Below, in pieces: positions 32,700 to 40,763 of a stretch of 64,000 bases of DNA. Numbering within the stretch: position 1 is the stretch's first letter; every line of letters starts with the position of its first letter. The notes under the pieces were generated by a model that made no database searches, was not told the origin of the DNA, and saw only the letters and a list, made by a program, of their open reading frames with translations. This DNA comes from an uncultured Aquimarina sp. Lineage in GTDB: Bacteria; Bacteroidota; Bacteroidia; Flavobacteriales; Flavobacteriaceae. The DNA is taken from contig NZ_CANLYD010000014.1 of assembly GCF_947495315.1 (NCBI RefSeq), positions 62,001-126,000 on the forward strand. Reading direction: 5' to 3'. A program made the position numbers and the translations under genes.

Positions 32700-33197
32700 T
32701 TATATTATTTTTTTACTTCTACGTTCTAAAATGGTATTGTCATGCCAGGTTTCTTGTAGCTTACCTACTTTTTCCCGATATCCAATAATCCTGAATCCTA
32801 AAGAGGTGTGTAATTTGATGCTAGCCGCATTATTACTAAAAATTCCTGCTTGCAATGTCCAGAATCCTTCTTGCTCACTTTCCTCAATAAGTTTTGCCAA
32901 AAGTAGCTTTCCTATACCAAAATTTCGATATTTTGATGTTATGTAAATGCTAACTTCAGCAACACCGCTATATACATCTCTATTAGAAACCGGTGATAGT
33001 GCCGCCCAGCCTATAATTTCATTTTTCAGGACAGCTTTTAGCCTACAAGACTTACTATGTGATTGATTCCATTGATTCCAATCAGGTACATTAGTTTCAA
33101 AAGTTGCTATACCGGTATCAATCCCTTCTTTATAGATTTTGGCGATATAGGACCAATCCGATTGATTAAAAGATTGTATTTTAATCTTGGAGTTCAT
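32700..33197 (-). CDS. GNAT N-acetyltransferase, ArsN/phosphinothricin-acetyltransferase-like
   Basis: 165 residues. The phosphinothricin-acetyltransferase pattern is visible: YKEGIDTGIATFETNVPDW, then VAEVSIYITSKYRNFGIGKL (acetyl-CoA loop), and HTSLGFRIIGYREKVGK and WHDNTILERR. In arsenic operons such enzymes (ArsN) acetylate organoarsenicals or related compounds; here it lies between DUF6428 and arsC with no gap to DUF6428 (33198). The substrate is inferred from context only. Confidence 0.85.
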   Translation of the reverse strand: MNSKIKIQSFNQSDWSYIAKIYKEGIDTGIATFETNVPDWNQWNQSHSKSCRLKAVLKNEIIGWAALSPVSNRDVYSGVAEVSIYITSKYRNFGIGKLLLAKLIEESEQEGFWTLQAGIFSNNAASIKLHTSLGFRIIGYREKVGKLQETWHDNTILERRSKKII

Positions 33198-33683
33198 CTA
33201 ACAACATCCACTGCCTGGTGCACATGATGTTGCTTCTACAGCAGATGGTTCTGGAACACCGCAGGTTTCTTTGGCTTTGCAATCTGTCGGTTGTACAGCT
33301 AGTTTTATGATCAGTTGTCCATCGTTAATTGTAGCATTTGTAACGTGTAAATGTGCTGTGTGAAACATAGCATTTCCGTATTCAATTTTTACTGGAGCAT
33401 CCATATCATATGCTGTCATTTTTCCTACTTTACGAAGAATACCTAACGCTTTGTAAGCGCTTAAGTAGTCACGCTTTCCTAGTTCGCTTGGGCTTTCCCA
33501 TAACTGAATAATCGTTTCTTTCCAGGAATCTGTTCCAGCTCCACAATCTACAGAATCAATAGAAACATGTTTAACTTCCGTGATATGATAATTAGCACCT
33601 ACTAACATTCCCGGAGCATATTCAAAGAGTAGGGGTTTATCTTGATGTTCTCCCAATAATGAGATAAATTCTGATGTATTCAT
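33198..33683 (-). CDS. DUF6428-family protein of the ars operon with Cys-rich tail
   Basis: 161 residues. The body (MNTSEFISLLGEHQ..., IQLWESPSELGKRDYLSAYK) is a DUF6428-type fold seen with arsR in Bacteroidota. The C-terminal 40 residues hold six Cys in the pattern TDCKAKETCGV ... TSCAPGSGCC. That tail could bind arsenite or another thiophilic metalloid; this is inference. No signal peptide. It is the second gene of the ars operon, 33 bases after arsR and directly abutting the GNAT gene. Confidence 0.75.
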   Translation of the reverse strand: MNTSEFISLLGEHQDKPLLFEYAPGMLVGANYHITEVKHVSIDSVDCGAGTDSWKETIIQLWESPSELGKRDYLSAYKALGILRKVGKMTAYDMDAPVKIEYGNAMFHTAHLHVTNATINDGQLIIKLAVQPTDCKAKETCGVPEPSAVEATSCAPGSGCC

Positions 33684-33716
33684 AAGGTTCGTTTTATAAT
33701 TAATTTCTTGTTAGTT

Positions 33717-34040
33717 CTAACAGCAATTTTGTTTTGTAGTATTAAAAAATGAGTTTAGGTTTTGTTGTAATTCATTCCATGTATCAATATTGATACAATA
33801 GCACATGCTTTTTCCTTCGACCTCTCCTTTTAGCAATCCAATACTTTTTAATTCTTTAAGGTGCTGGGATATGGTAGCTTGTGCTAACCCAATTTCTTCT
33901 ACCAGATCATTACATATACAAGCATTCTGTTTACTTATGTATTGCAGTATGGCAATTCTAGCAGGATGACCAAGTATTTTAAAGAGTTGAGCTAGCTCAT
34001 TCTGTCTTTGATCAAAAATTTGAGTTTTAGTAATACCCAT
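33717..34040 (-). CDS. arsR: ArsR-family metalloregulatory repressor
   Basis: 107 residues with a winged helix-turn-helix. AQLFKILGHPARIAILQYI is the ArsR signature. Arsenite-sensing cysteines lie in the DNA-contact helix (QNACICNDLV, the C-x-C of classical ArsR); the recognition helix is LAQATISQHLKELK. Two further Cys end the protein (KQNCC). It should release its operator when arsenite or antimonite binds. A near-perfect 22-bp palindrome at 34053-34074 lies 13 bases upstream of the ATG and is the natural autoregulatory site. Confidence 0.93.
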   Translation of the reverse strand: MGITKTQIFDQRQNELAQLFKILGHPARIAILQYISKQNACICNDLVEEIGLAQATISQHLKELKSIGLLKGEVEGKSMCYCINIDTWNELQQNLNSFFNTTKQNCC

Positions 34041-34052
34041 GACTTATATTTT

Positions 34053-34074
34053 AATATCGCAATATTACGATATT
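34053..34074. promoter_or_regulatory. ArsR operator
   Basis: AATATCG-(CAATATTA)-CGATATT: a 22-base inverted repeat with matching 7-base arms and a nearly symmetrical centre. It lies directly before arsR, where the family's autoregulatory site is expected. Confidence 0.7.
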
Positions 34075-34085
34075 AAAATGAAATA

Positions 34086-34116
34086 AAAAAGCTAGATTAT
34101 TATTTTCTAGCTTTTT
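34086..34116. terminator. Terminator after the TM2 gene
   Basis: Stem AAAAAGCTAGA (34086-34096) with TCTAGCTTTTT (34106-34116), loop of 9, ten bases beyond the TM2 stop on the minus strand. It insulates the TM2 gene from arsR. Confidence 0.85.
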
Positions 34117-34125
34117 ACATATTTT

Positions 34126-34512
34126 TTAGAACCAAGGTTTTTTTCCTACTTGATAGGTTTGATAAAATTCATCATCTGATTTGGTTAGGTAGATAATTCC
34201 TTCTATTAATCCAATAAGACTAGGTACCCAAATAAAAAGTAATCCAACTGCCAGACAAGATAGAACGTATGCTGCTAAAGAAATACCTAAAAGGATAAAG
34301 CCTTCTTTTTGATATCCTAAAATGAATTTGTGTATTCCTAAACTACCTAGTAGAATAGCTAAAATACCCGCTAACACTTTTTTATTATCCTTAGAATCAA
34401 CAAATTGTTTTGCTTCTTGAGTAAACTCTTTAGCACTTTCTTTTACTGTTTCTGCTGCTTCTTCGGCTCCTTTTTTTAAATCGTCACCCAAATTGTTGTT
34501 TTCTTCACTCAT
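34126..34512 (-). CDS. TM2-domain membrane protein
   Basis: 128 residues. A charged N-terminal amphipathic region (residues 1-45; EEAAETVKESAKEFTQEAKQ) precedes two membrane helices joined by the short TM2 turn: KVLAGILAILLGSLGIHKF, then LGYQKEGFILLGI. The KFILGY and 'GxxxLxxG' pattern is the TM2 signature. A third hydrophobic stretch (LSCLAVGLLFIWVPSLIGLI) follows. Function of the family in bacteria is not established. It is a single gene bounded by a terminator. Confidence 0.85.
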   Translation of the reverse strand: MSEENNNLGDDLKKGAEEAAETVKESAKEFTQEAKQFVDSKDNKKVLAGILAILLGSLGIHKFILGYQKEGFILLGISLAAYVLSCLAVGLLFIWVPSLIGLIEGIIYLTKSDDEFYQTYQVGKKPWF

Positions 34513-34664
34513 AAGTATGTTTTATATACAATTGATTAATGCGTAGAAAGTTACAAAAAAATATGATTGTATAGGATGATCCTGAAAAGGTAACACTATA
34601 GAATTGACATGTTTTTGTTAATTTGATGATTTGTACATTTTCAATGATTTCCTAAAAATGAGAG

Positions 34665-35165
34665 TTATGTATCTCTAGTTGCTGTAAACAATAGTTTTTT
34701 AAGCAGCGGCACTAGTTGTTTTTGCTCTTTTTCAGAAAGACCACTAACCGCTTTACTTGCTTCAGCGAAACGAACTTTGATAGCTTTATCAATTATTTCA
34801 ACTCCTTTTTTTGTAAGAGCAGCGGCCTTAATACGTCCATCTTTTGGATCTGGAGAACGATAAACAAGTTCCATTTTTTCTAGTCTGCCTAATAGTGCTG
34901 TCATAGCGCCAGATGTTACTAATACTGATTCTCGTAATTGTTTGGGCGTTAAGAGATAGGGTTTCCCGGATCGTCTTAATGTAGCTAGTACATCTAGATC
35001 CGTATAATAAATGCCACTATCTTTCAAAGCAGCACCAGCACTTTTTTCTAACTTTTTGCCAAGTTGCATAACTCTCCCTACTATTTCCATAGCGGATGGG
35101 TCTAGCTCTGGACGTTGATTTTTCCAATCAGAAATTAAATGGTCGATGATGTCTTTTTCTATCAT
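34665..35165 (-). CDS. MarR-family transcriptional regulator
   Basis: 166 residues with a winged helix-turn-helix: YYTDLDVLATLRRSGKPYLL, then TPKQLRESVLVTSGAMTALL and GRLEKMELVYRSPDPKDGRI. This is the S-x-x-T-x-x-x-x-L-E...R-x-x-D-x-R-D/G pattern of MarR. It is divergent from a lipoprotein hydrolase, with two palindromes and a -7 box in the 129-base gap (35212-35267), so it probably represses both genes. The inducer is unknown. Confidence 0.92.
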   Translation of the reverse strand: MIEKDIIDHLISDWKNQRPELDPSAMEIVGRVMQLGKKLEKSAGAALKDSGIYYTDLDVLATLRRSGKPYLLTPKQLRESVLVTSGAMTALLGRLEKMELVYRSPDPKDGRIKAAALTKKGVEIIDKAIKVRFAEASKAVSGLSEKEQKQLVPLLKKLLFTATRDT

Positions 35166-35211
35166 ATAAAAAAGGTAAATGTTTGTTTTTCAGAAATAAA
35201 ATTACAAAATA

Positions 35212-35267
35212 TATCTCAATATTAAGATATTTTATATAGATTTGCAAAGTATCTTAATATTAAGATA
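35212..35267. promoter_or_regulatory. Twin MarR operators flanking a promoter -7 box
   Basis: TATCTCAATATTAAGATA (35212-35229) and the perfect palindrome TATCTTAATATTAAGATA (35250-35267) lie 38 bases apart. Between them is TAGATTTG (35237-35244), a TAnnTTTG box reading toward the hydrolase. The layout fits repression of the hydrolase and autoregulation of marR. Confidence 0.8.
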
Positions 35268-35294
35268 CTTTTTAACCCTTAAAAATGTAAAACA

Positions 35295-36242
35295 ATGAAA
35301 CTTATCACTTTTTATTTATTTGGAGTAGCATGTACTTTTTTAATTTTGGGATGCGAATTTTCTAAGACGAGTACTAAAAACACTATAGCAGAAAACACTA
35401 TAGCAGAGTACAAGGAGCCAATAAAGTATAATTATGCCCCAACAGTATTATCTAAAGACACTACTCAGTTATGGATTGCAGAAGGTTCCATAGAAAAGGA
35501 TACAGTACTTATTCTTGGAGATGGAGGCCCTAAAAATCAGTTGGATTATGAGTTTAATGGGAAGATTTCGATGTCATATCTACCTAACTTTAAGAATTAT
35601 TATAACGTCAACCTTCATCAAGCTACTACGTATAATAAAGAAATTTTTAATTGGAAAGATGAATTTAACTTAGAAATGGCAGAGAAAGAAACCGCCAATA
35701 CTTCAGAAATCATGTATCGTGCGATCAAATATTTTAAGGATCGTGGTAAATATGTTGTTGTTGCAGGTCACTCGTACAGTGCATTTGTAATTCCAAATTA
35801 CCTTGCCAATTATCCTTCCTTAGCGGATAAATATATAATCACTGGAGGAAGATTTAAGGCAGATTCTCTGCAGACCGTATATCAACTTAAAGATATAAAT
35901 GCCAATTTTCAAGAAGACGGTAAAGCACTGAGAATACCTGATGAGAATAGACCTCCTAATCCAAACCGTTCTAGGAAATATTTTCAAATAAGAACGGCTA
36001 AAAACTTCCTAAAAGCTGCTATTGGACAACATGATTATACCCAACTATTAAAAGATAAAGAAGACTTATCTAATATCACTTTTTTCTACGGTAACAAGGA
36101 TGGAAATGTAGGTGTTCCCACCTCTTATGAATTAGACTTTCTTAAATCTAAAAATGTTCAGGTTATAGAAGCAGATAGTGATCACTATAATATCTGGAAA
36201 ACAATGATCGATAAGATAGAGTCTGGAGATGTAAGCTTATAA
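35295..36242 (+). CDS. Alpha/beta-hydrolase-fold lipoprotein
   Basis: 315 residues. A signal peptide ends in FLILGC (lipobox), so the enzyme is lipid-anchored outside the cytoplasm. The nucleophile elbow is VVAGHSYSAFVIP (G-H-S-Y-S). An acid candidate occurs in GNKDGNVG and the catalytic His in SDHYNIW. LILGDGGP near residue 73 fits the oxyanion region. A short direct repeat (NTIAENTIAE, residues ~31-40) follows the anchor. The substrate is unknown. It is probably the main target of the divergent MarR regulator. Its stop overlaps the convergent VOC gene by 6 bases. Confidence 0.8.
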   Translation: MKLITFYLFGVACTFLILGCEFSKTSTKNTIAENTIAEYKEPIKYNYAPTVLSKDTTQLWIAEGSIEKDTVLILGDGGPKNQLDYEFNGKISMSYLPNFKNYYNVNLHQATTYNKEIFNWKDEFNLEMAEKETANTSEIMYRAIKYFKDRGKYVVVAGHSYSAFVIPNYLANYPSLADKYIITGGRFKADSLQTVYQLKDINANFQEDGKALRIPDENRPPNPNRSRKYFQIRTAKNFLKAAIGQHDYTQLLKDKEDLSNITFFYGNKDGNVGVPTSYELDFLKSKNVQVIEADSDHYNIWKTMIDKIESGDVSL

Positions 36243-36620
36243 AAATGCTTTATCTATGGGTTCCCATAGTTCAATTTTGTTGCCTTCGGGATCCAGAATC
36301 CATCCGAATTTTCCGTATTCGTATTCTTCGATTTCGCCAACTATTTTTACCCCTTCTTCTTTTAGTACTTTTAGAAGTTCTACTAGATTTTCCACTCTAA
36401 AATTCATCATGAATTCCTTTTTGCTGGGAGAAAAATAGTTGGTATCTTCTTTAAACGGGCTCCACTGTGTAGAACAATCATTTCCATCTTTATCTTTCCA
36501 CCAGAAAGTACATCCATAGTCATCAACAGGTAATCCTAAATGCTTACCGTACCATTCTTTTGTTGTTTTGGGGTCTTTTGTTTTGAAAAAAAAACCACCT
36601 AATCCTGTTACTCTTTTCAT
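36237..36620 (-). CDS. VOC-family (glyoxalase/dioxygenase-fold) protein
   Basis: 127 residues. A single-domain VOC protein: GLGGFFFKTKDPKTTKEWYG opens the first beta-alpha-beta-beta-beta module and GKFGWILDPEGNKIELWEP is the classical closing motif with the metal-ligand Glu. Such proteins range from glyoxalase I to antibiotic-binding proteins; the substrate cannot be told. It is followed upstream by DUF1801 and DUF4199 genes in the same orientation. Confidence 0.88.
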   Translation of the reverse strand: MKRVTGLGGFFFKTKDPKTTKEWYGKHLGLPVDDYGCTFWWKDKDGNDCSTQWSPFKEDTNYFSPSKKEFMMNFRVENLVELLKVLKEEGVKIVGEIEEYEYGKFGWILDPEGNKIELWEPIDKAFL

Positions 36621-36670
36621 CTGTTTTTTTAATTTGTTTTTTCTTTATAGAAAGAATAATATTACTGTTT

Positions 36671-37129
36671 TTATTTATTTTTTATAGCAGACTCATAGGT
36701 ATCTATCCATTCTTGTGGAGTCATTTTGGTAGCTAACTCGCCGATCAATTGTAAAGGAATTTGATCGATTTTTTTAAAACGGATACAACTTTTTCCCATG
36801 TCTAATTTTGTTTTTACATATTTTGGATATTCTCCTACAAACCAATCCATTAAATTCTTATCAGCATAAATCCCAGAGTGATAGATGGCAATAAAATTTT
36901 TCTGAGAAGCAATATTCATAAAAGGTAATGGTAATTTAGAATCACAATGATATCCATCAGGATATAGTTCATGTGGAACTACATAACCGATCATTCCGTA
37001 GCTAATTACTTCAGAAAATCCTTTTGGCAAGTTGTCTAAAATAACCTGTCTAAGGTTTTGCATTACTTCTTTACGTTCTTCAGGAATTGCCTCAATATAT
37101 TCATCTGGTGTATTGGCTTTGTATTGCAT
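36671..37129 (-). CDS. DUF1801 (YdhG-like) family protein
   Basis: 152 residues. MQYKANTPDEYIEAIPEERK, then PKGFSEVISYGMIGYVVPHE and MGKSCIRFKKIDQIPLQLI are characteristic of the DUF1801 fold, related to iron-chaperone-like and YdhG proteins. No catalytic motif is apparent. It is separated by 10 bases from the upstream DUF4199 gene and so is probably co-transcribed with it. Confidence 0.85.
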   Translation of the reverse strand: MQYKANTPDEYIEAIPEERKEVMQNLRQVILDNLPKGFSEVISYGMIGYVVPHELYPDGYHCDSKLPLPFMNIASQKNFIAIYHSGIYADKNLMDWFVGEYPKYVKTKLDMGKSCIRFKKIDQIPLQLIGELATKMTPQEWIDTYESAIKNK

Positions 37130-37139
37130 ACTGTTAGCT

Positions 37140-37661
37140 TTAATTATTAGTTGAAGGTTTTCGTTGTAGAATGAGCCCTGAAATTAGTGAAATTATAAAT
37201 CCTATGATAAGTACAGTTGCCGACATTAATAAAAAATTCATCAATGGACTGGAGAACATTTCTTTTTGAGCTTCTAATTCGGCTAGTTTTATCTTATATT
37301 CTGCTTCAGGAAGAGAGTTTGATAGTTGTTCGACCATACGAGTATAGTATTCTGTGGTAAAATCGGGATTGATATATTTTATATAAATCACATCCAGAAG
37401 TCCAAATGCAATAGCAGCAAACAGAGAAATGAGCACACCTATTGCTAATGCTTTTCCAAAAGATACGACTCCGTTATTTTCTTTATCTCGATAGTGTTTT
37501 ATCCCAAAGAAGACGAAAATTAAAGACACTACCATGGTGGTATAACCAATAACCTCTTGCAAGCCGTATGATAGATTTTTACCTAAAAACAATGCTAATA
37601 GGAATAGTACAGATATGGTTATTGCTCCATATACTCCGTAGCGTAAAACAGTATTTTTCAT
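37140..37661 (-). CDS. DUF4199 membrane protein
   Basis: 173 residues with four membrane helices (about 10-28, 37-55, 70-92 and 140-165) and a charged coil between the last two (EAEYKIKLAELEAQKE). GVYGAITISVLFLLALFLG and GIKHYRDKENNGVVSFGKAL are typical of the Bacteroidota DUF4199 family, often encoded beside glycosyltransferases or regulators. Role unknown. A TACTTTTG box (37690-37697, minus strand) 29 bases upstream is a candidate promoter. Confidence 0.85.
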   Translation of the reverse strand: MKNTVLRYGVYGAITISVLFLLALFLGKNLSYGLQEVIGYTTMVVSLIFVFFGIKHYRDKENNGVVSFGKALAIGVLISLFAAIAFGLLDVIYIKYINPDFTTEYYTRMVEQLSNSLPEAEYKIKLAELEAQKEMFSSPLMNFLLMSATVLIIGFIISLISGLILQRKPSTNN

Positions 37662-37811
37662 TTGTATGTTTTTATTTAATGATTTATGTCAAAAGTAGTT
37701 TCGAAAACTAAAAAATCACTCATACTAAAGTATGAAATTACCATGTTTTCAAAAAATGTACGCATCGGAATGCAATAAACAAATTGTACAGGACTCTTGT
37801 ATAAAAATCTT

Positions 37812-38228
37812 TTACAAAGGGATAATCTGAAACTCTTTTGCAATTTGTATGGCTTGAGTTCTACGTTTCGCGTCTAATTTTACTAACATGTTAGATACAT
37901 GGGTTTTTATGGTGCTTTCGGAAACAAAAAGCTTTTGCGCAATCTCTTTATTTGATAATCCTAAAGCTATTTCGCACAACACTTCATATTCACGTTTGCT
38001 TAATCCTAGAGTTTCTATTTTTTTGTGATCGATCTCTTTAGTGATGCCCTTGTACTTATGTAATACTTTTTTATTAATAATAACTCCAATTATGAAAAAG
38101 ACAATGGCGATTCCGGCAATAATAAATTCTATTGAGGTATTACCAGAAACAAGACTATATGTACTTAACTGAAAAAGTGTAAGTAATGCTACAACTAAAG
38201 CTCCAAAAATAAAAATGGTTTTCCTCAC
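37812..38228 (-). CDS. LuxR-type regulator with two N-terminal membrane helices
   Basis: 138 residues. Two membrane helices (about 4-25 and 34-52) replace the usual receiver; a short linker (HKYKGITKEIDHKKIETL) leads to a LuxR/GerE helix-turn-helix (LSKREYEVLCEIALGLSNKE, then KLFVSESTIKTHVSNMLVKL). The DNA-binding part is complete, but there is no phosphorylation site, so control must act through the membrane part or expression level. It lies upstream of DUF4199/DUF1801/VOC in the same orientation, the likely targets. Confidence 0.85.
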   Translation of the reverse strand: MRKTIFIFGALVVALLTLFQLSTYSLVSGNTSIEFIIAGIAIVFFIIGVIINKKVLHKYKGITKEIDHKKIETLGLSKREYEVLCEIALGLSNKEIAQKLFVSESTIKTHVSNMLVKLDAKRRTQAIQIAKEFQIIPL

Positions 38229-38354
38229 GATATAAATGTAATAAAACTGAAGTTTAATACCATATAAGCCAGTTGTTAAGTAGTTTATTTAAAGTGAATT
38301 TGATGTAAGAATATATTAGAGTAGTATCTAATTCCTTATTACCTATGTTTATAA

Positions 38355-38475
38355 GTTTCCTCTCCCTTTGGGAGAGGATTAAGGTGAGGGCTTTGGTGCG
38401 AAAACCCCTCATCCTTTCTCTACGCTCCATCTCGCCCATTACCATAGCACTGTCGTCCAGGGAGAAGGAACACAT
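38355..38475. repeat. Dispersed intergenic repeat (CTCTCCC...GGGAGAG type)
   Basis: The palindrome CCTCTCCC-TTT-GGGAGAGG (38359-38377) continues as ATTAAGGTGAGGG. Further on, a partly inverted segment (CCCCTCATCC ... GGGAGAAGGA) closes the unit. This is the familiar 'ctctccctttgggagagg-ttaaggtgaggg' bacterial repeat. A 73-codon minus-strand frame across it (MCSFSLDDSAMVMGEMERRE...) is not considered a gene. Confidence 0.7.
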
Positions 38476-38504
38476 TTTGATTTGAAATATTAAATAGTTT
38501 TAAT

Positions 38505-39125
38505 TTATTTAGACAGTAAATTGATTTCTTGCCTTAGATTATTTTTCGCTTGATTTTCTAAGGTATTATAGAAATAATCAGTTTTAAAAATCCTGGGCAT
38601 ATCGATAAAGTGTTTTAATACCTTAATTCGGCCTTTGTTATACATAAAGTCGGGATAGTATTTGTATTCTTTCCTTACATTCTTATAGTATGTTTCGTAA
38701 TCTGCCCAAGTACTCCCCAAAATAGAAAGGTCGGCATCGGTGAAATGATTGACATCCATTTTCTCCGAAATTTGATGTCCTTTTGTTGCAAGGATAATTT
38801 CTTTACAAAGTTGTATTCTTTCAGGATCTATGGATAATGAACGAAGTACATCGATGGCTTTTTGTGCACTCTGTTCTTCATTATCTTGTTTTAAAACATT
38901 GTACACAAAATCATGATAGAATATTGCAAATAAAATAATATCCCAATCCAAAATTTCTTCTTGTATCGAAAGTAAGTTATAATATAAGTTTTCCAGATGC
39001 GATAGGTTGTGATAATATCTATTTTTCTTACTATGATTTTTAGCGATTTCATCCCATAAAGAATTGGCATATTCTTTATCTACTGAATATTTAGATACGA
39101 GCGATATAAAAACTTCTTTTAGCAA
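38505..39125 (-). CDS. HD-superfamily metal-dependent phosphohydrolase-like protein
   Basis: 206 residues. RYYHNLSHLENLYYNLLSIQ, then FAIFYHDFVYN supply the H...HD metal-binding pattern of the predicted HD phosphohydrolases (YpgQ/YedJ-like). Later, TDADLSILGSTWADYETYY supplies a terminal Asp. The substrate is probably a nucleotide or phosphoester, unknown here. It overlaps the upstream dehydrogenase gene by 7 bases, indicating coupling. Confidence 0.85.
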   Translation of the reverse strand: MLKEVFISLVSKYSVDKEYANSLWDEIAKNHSKKNRYYHNLSHLENLYYNLLSIQEEILDWDIILFAIFYHDFVYNVLKQDNEEQSAQKAIDVLRSLSIDPERIQLCKEIILATKGHQISEKMDVNHFTDADLSILGSTWADYETYYKNVRKEYKYYPDFMYNKGRIKVLKHFIDMPRIFKTDYFYNTLENQAKNNLRQEINLLSK

Positions 39126-40081
39126 AATTCGGCTTTGATTTTATCTACAATGGTTTGAGCAAGTTTTTCTTTAGACTCCTCAGTCCAACCTGCTATATGA
39201 GGGCTTAATATCACATTATCTAATTGCAGTAATTCTTTTAATGGTTCCGGCATCTTGACAGAGCCTGATATGATGTTTTTTTCAGTAGTGAACAGGTTTT
39301 CAAAAGAAGATTTTTCATATTCTAACACATCCAATCCAGCACCTAAGATCTTTCCGGATTTTAGTCCTTCTACCAAATCTTTTGTGACTACACTATTTCC
39401 TCTTGCAGTATTGATAAGCCAGAAAGGTTTTTTGAACTTATTGATAAACTTAGTAGTAATCATTTTATCGGTTAGTGGCGTCCAAGGAGTGTGTAAACTC
39501 AAGACATCTGTTTTTTCAAAAAGTTCCTCTAGTATTACCTGCGTAGCGTCGCTATTCTCTATATCAGGTTTGATATCATAACAGATAACTTCTACATCAA
39601 AACCTCTTAGTTTACGCGCAAAAGCTTTACCCATATTACCATAGCCAATGATGCCAACTGTTTTTAGGTCGAGTTCTATGCCTCGATTTTCTTCGCGATT
39701 CCATTGTCCATTTCTTACCTGATGATCCGCTGTGTTTAATTTATTGAATAACGATAGGATCATTCCTAGCGCGTGTTCTCCTACAGCATTACGATTTCCT
39801 TCAGGAGCAGAGAAGAGTTTGATTCCTTTTTTTTCTGCATATTCAGTGTCGATACTCTCTAATCCCGCACCTACACGACCAATAAACTTGAGGTTTTTTG
39901 CCTGATCCAAAAAAGCTTGATCTATCTTAAAACGACTTCTGATAATAATACCATGATATTGGCTAATTTTTGCTTCGATTTCTGATTTGGTCGAAGTATA
40001 ATCTTCTTCGTTTTCAAAACCTACATCACTTAGTTGCTGAATTAGTAATGGATGATTGGCATCTATGTGAAGTATTTTCAT
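39119..40081 (-). CDS. D-2-hydroxyacid dehydrogenase, phosphoglycerate dehydrogenase-like
   Basis: 320 residues, short form without a C-terminal ACT domain. The NAD site is VGIIGYGNMGKAFARKL (GxGxxG with Asp downstream, ICYDIKPD); the catalytic Arg lies in NTARGNSVV, the Glu in LDVLEYE and the His in LSPHIAGWTEES. It is SerA-like, oxidising 3-phosphoglycerate or a related acid; exact substrate uncertain. A TATTTTTG -7 box (40101-40108, minus strand) lies 20 bases upstream. It is followed by the overlapping HD gene. Confidence 0.9.
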   Translation of the reverse strand: MKILHIDANHPLLIQQLSDVGFENEEDYTSTKSEIEAKISQYHGIIIRSRFKIDQAFLDQAKNLKFIGRVGAGLESIDTEYAEKKGIKLFSAPEGNRNAVGEHALGMILSLFNKLNTADHQVRNGQWNREENRGIELDLKTVGIIGYGNMGKAFARKLRGFDVEVICYDIKPDIENSDATQVILEELFEKTDVLSLHTPWTPLTDKMITTKFINKFKKPFWLINTARGNSVVTKDLVEGLKSGKILGAGLDVLEYEKSSFENLFTTEKNIISGSVKMPEPLKELLQLDNVILSPHIAGWTEESKEKLAQTIVDKIKAEFC

Positions 40082-40145
40082 GATTTGCTTATTGGTATTT
40101 CAAAAATAACCAATAAAAGATGAAATATTTTTAATGAAAGTACAA

Positions 40146-40763
40146 TTATAGCTTAAATAGTTTTTTAAACTCTTCTAAGAAATGTTGTCGGCTTTGTAAT
40201 CCATTATATCCACCGTTAATAAGTTTAGTGACCATATGGATATCATCAGCATCTGCATATTTGTTGATGTTTCTTTTCTGCCAATACCAGCAGGCAGAAG
40301 TTAATGCCCACTCTGGATTCGAAACTTTATCAGGATTAGATATGAAATCCTGTTTGGTAGTGTTAGAAAGCGCTTGGTAGTTTGATTTTCCTGTTAATTG
40401 TATCAAACCTCTTCCTCTATATTTCCATCCATCACCACTGGATTCTGTTCCATTACCCATTCTGTTGGCATATACTTTATTAGCAATTTTTTCTGGCTGT
40501 CTCGCATAAACGTTTGCAGCTTCTAGAGTGGCGAAGTATTTCCTAAACACCCCATATAATGCTTTTGCAGAATAGTTTAAGTTTTCTGATACGAACTTAA
40601 ATCCACCACTTTCATGAGCTACCTGAGCAAGAAAATGTGCTTTTCTTAAAGGAGTATTGATATCGTATTCTGGTAAAACGGTGTCAAATAAAGACACATA
40701 TTTGCTTGCGTACTTCCAGTTTACATCTGGAATTAAAGTCTTGAAATTTTCTTCTGTAATCAT
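40146..40763 (-). CDS. GH19 chitinase/lysozyme-like enzyme
   Basis: 205 residues, just the catalytic domain. The GH19 active-site region is AHFLAQVAHESGGFKFVSEN (catalytic Glu in HESGG), with the second signature GWKYRGRGLIQLTGKSNYQA and ALTSACWYWQKRNIN. This compact form matches bacterial/phage endolysins rather than plant chitinases, and it has no signal peptide. It may cut peptidoglycan or chitin. Its ATG overlaps the stop of the upstream membrane-protein gene by 4 bases. Confidence 0.92.
   Translation of the reverse strand: MITEENFKTLIPDVNWKYASKYVSLFDTVLPEYDINTPLRKAHFLAQVAHESGGFKFVSENLNYSAKALYGVFRKYFATLEAANVYARQPEKIANKVYANRMGNGTESSGDGWKYRGRGLIQLTGKSNYQALSNTTKQDFISNPDKVSNPEWALTSACWYWQKRNINKYADADDIHMVTKLINGGYNGLQSRQHFLEEFKKLFKL

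Noticed and set aside
38254..38475. A 73-codon frame (MCSFSLDDSAMVMGEMERRE)
   Set aside because: It is the translation of a dispersed palindromic repeat.
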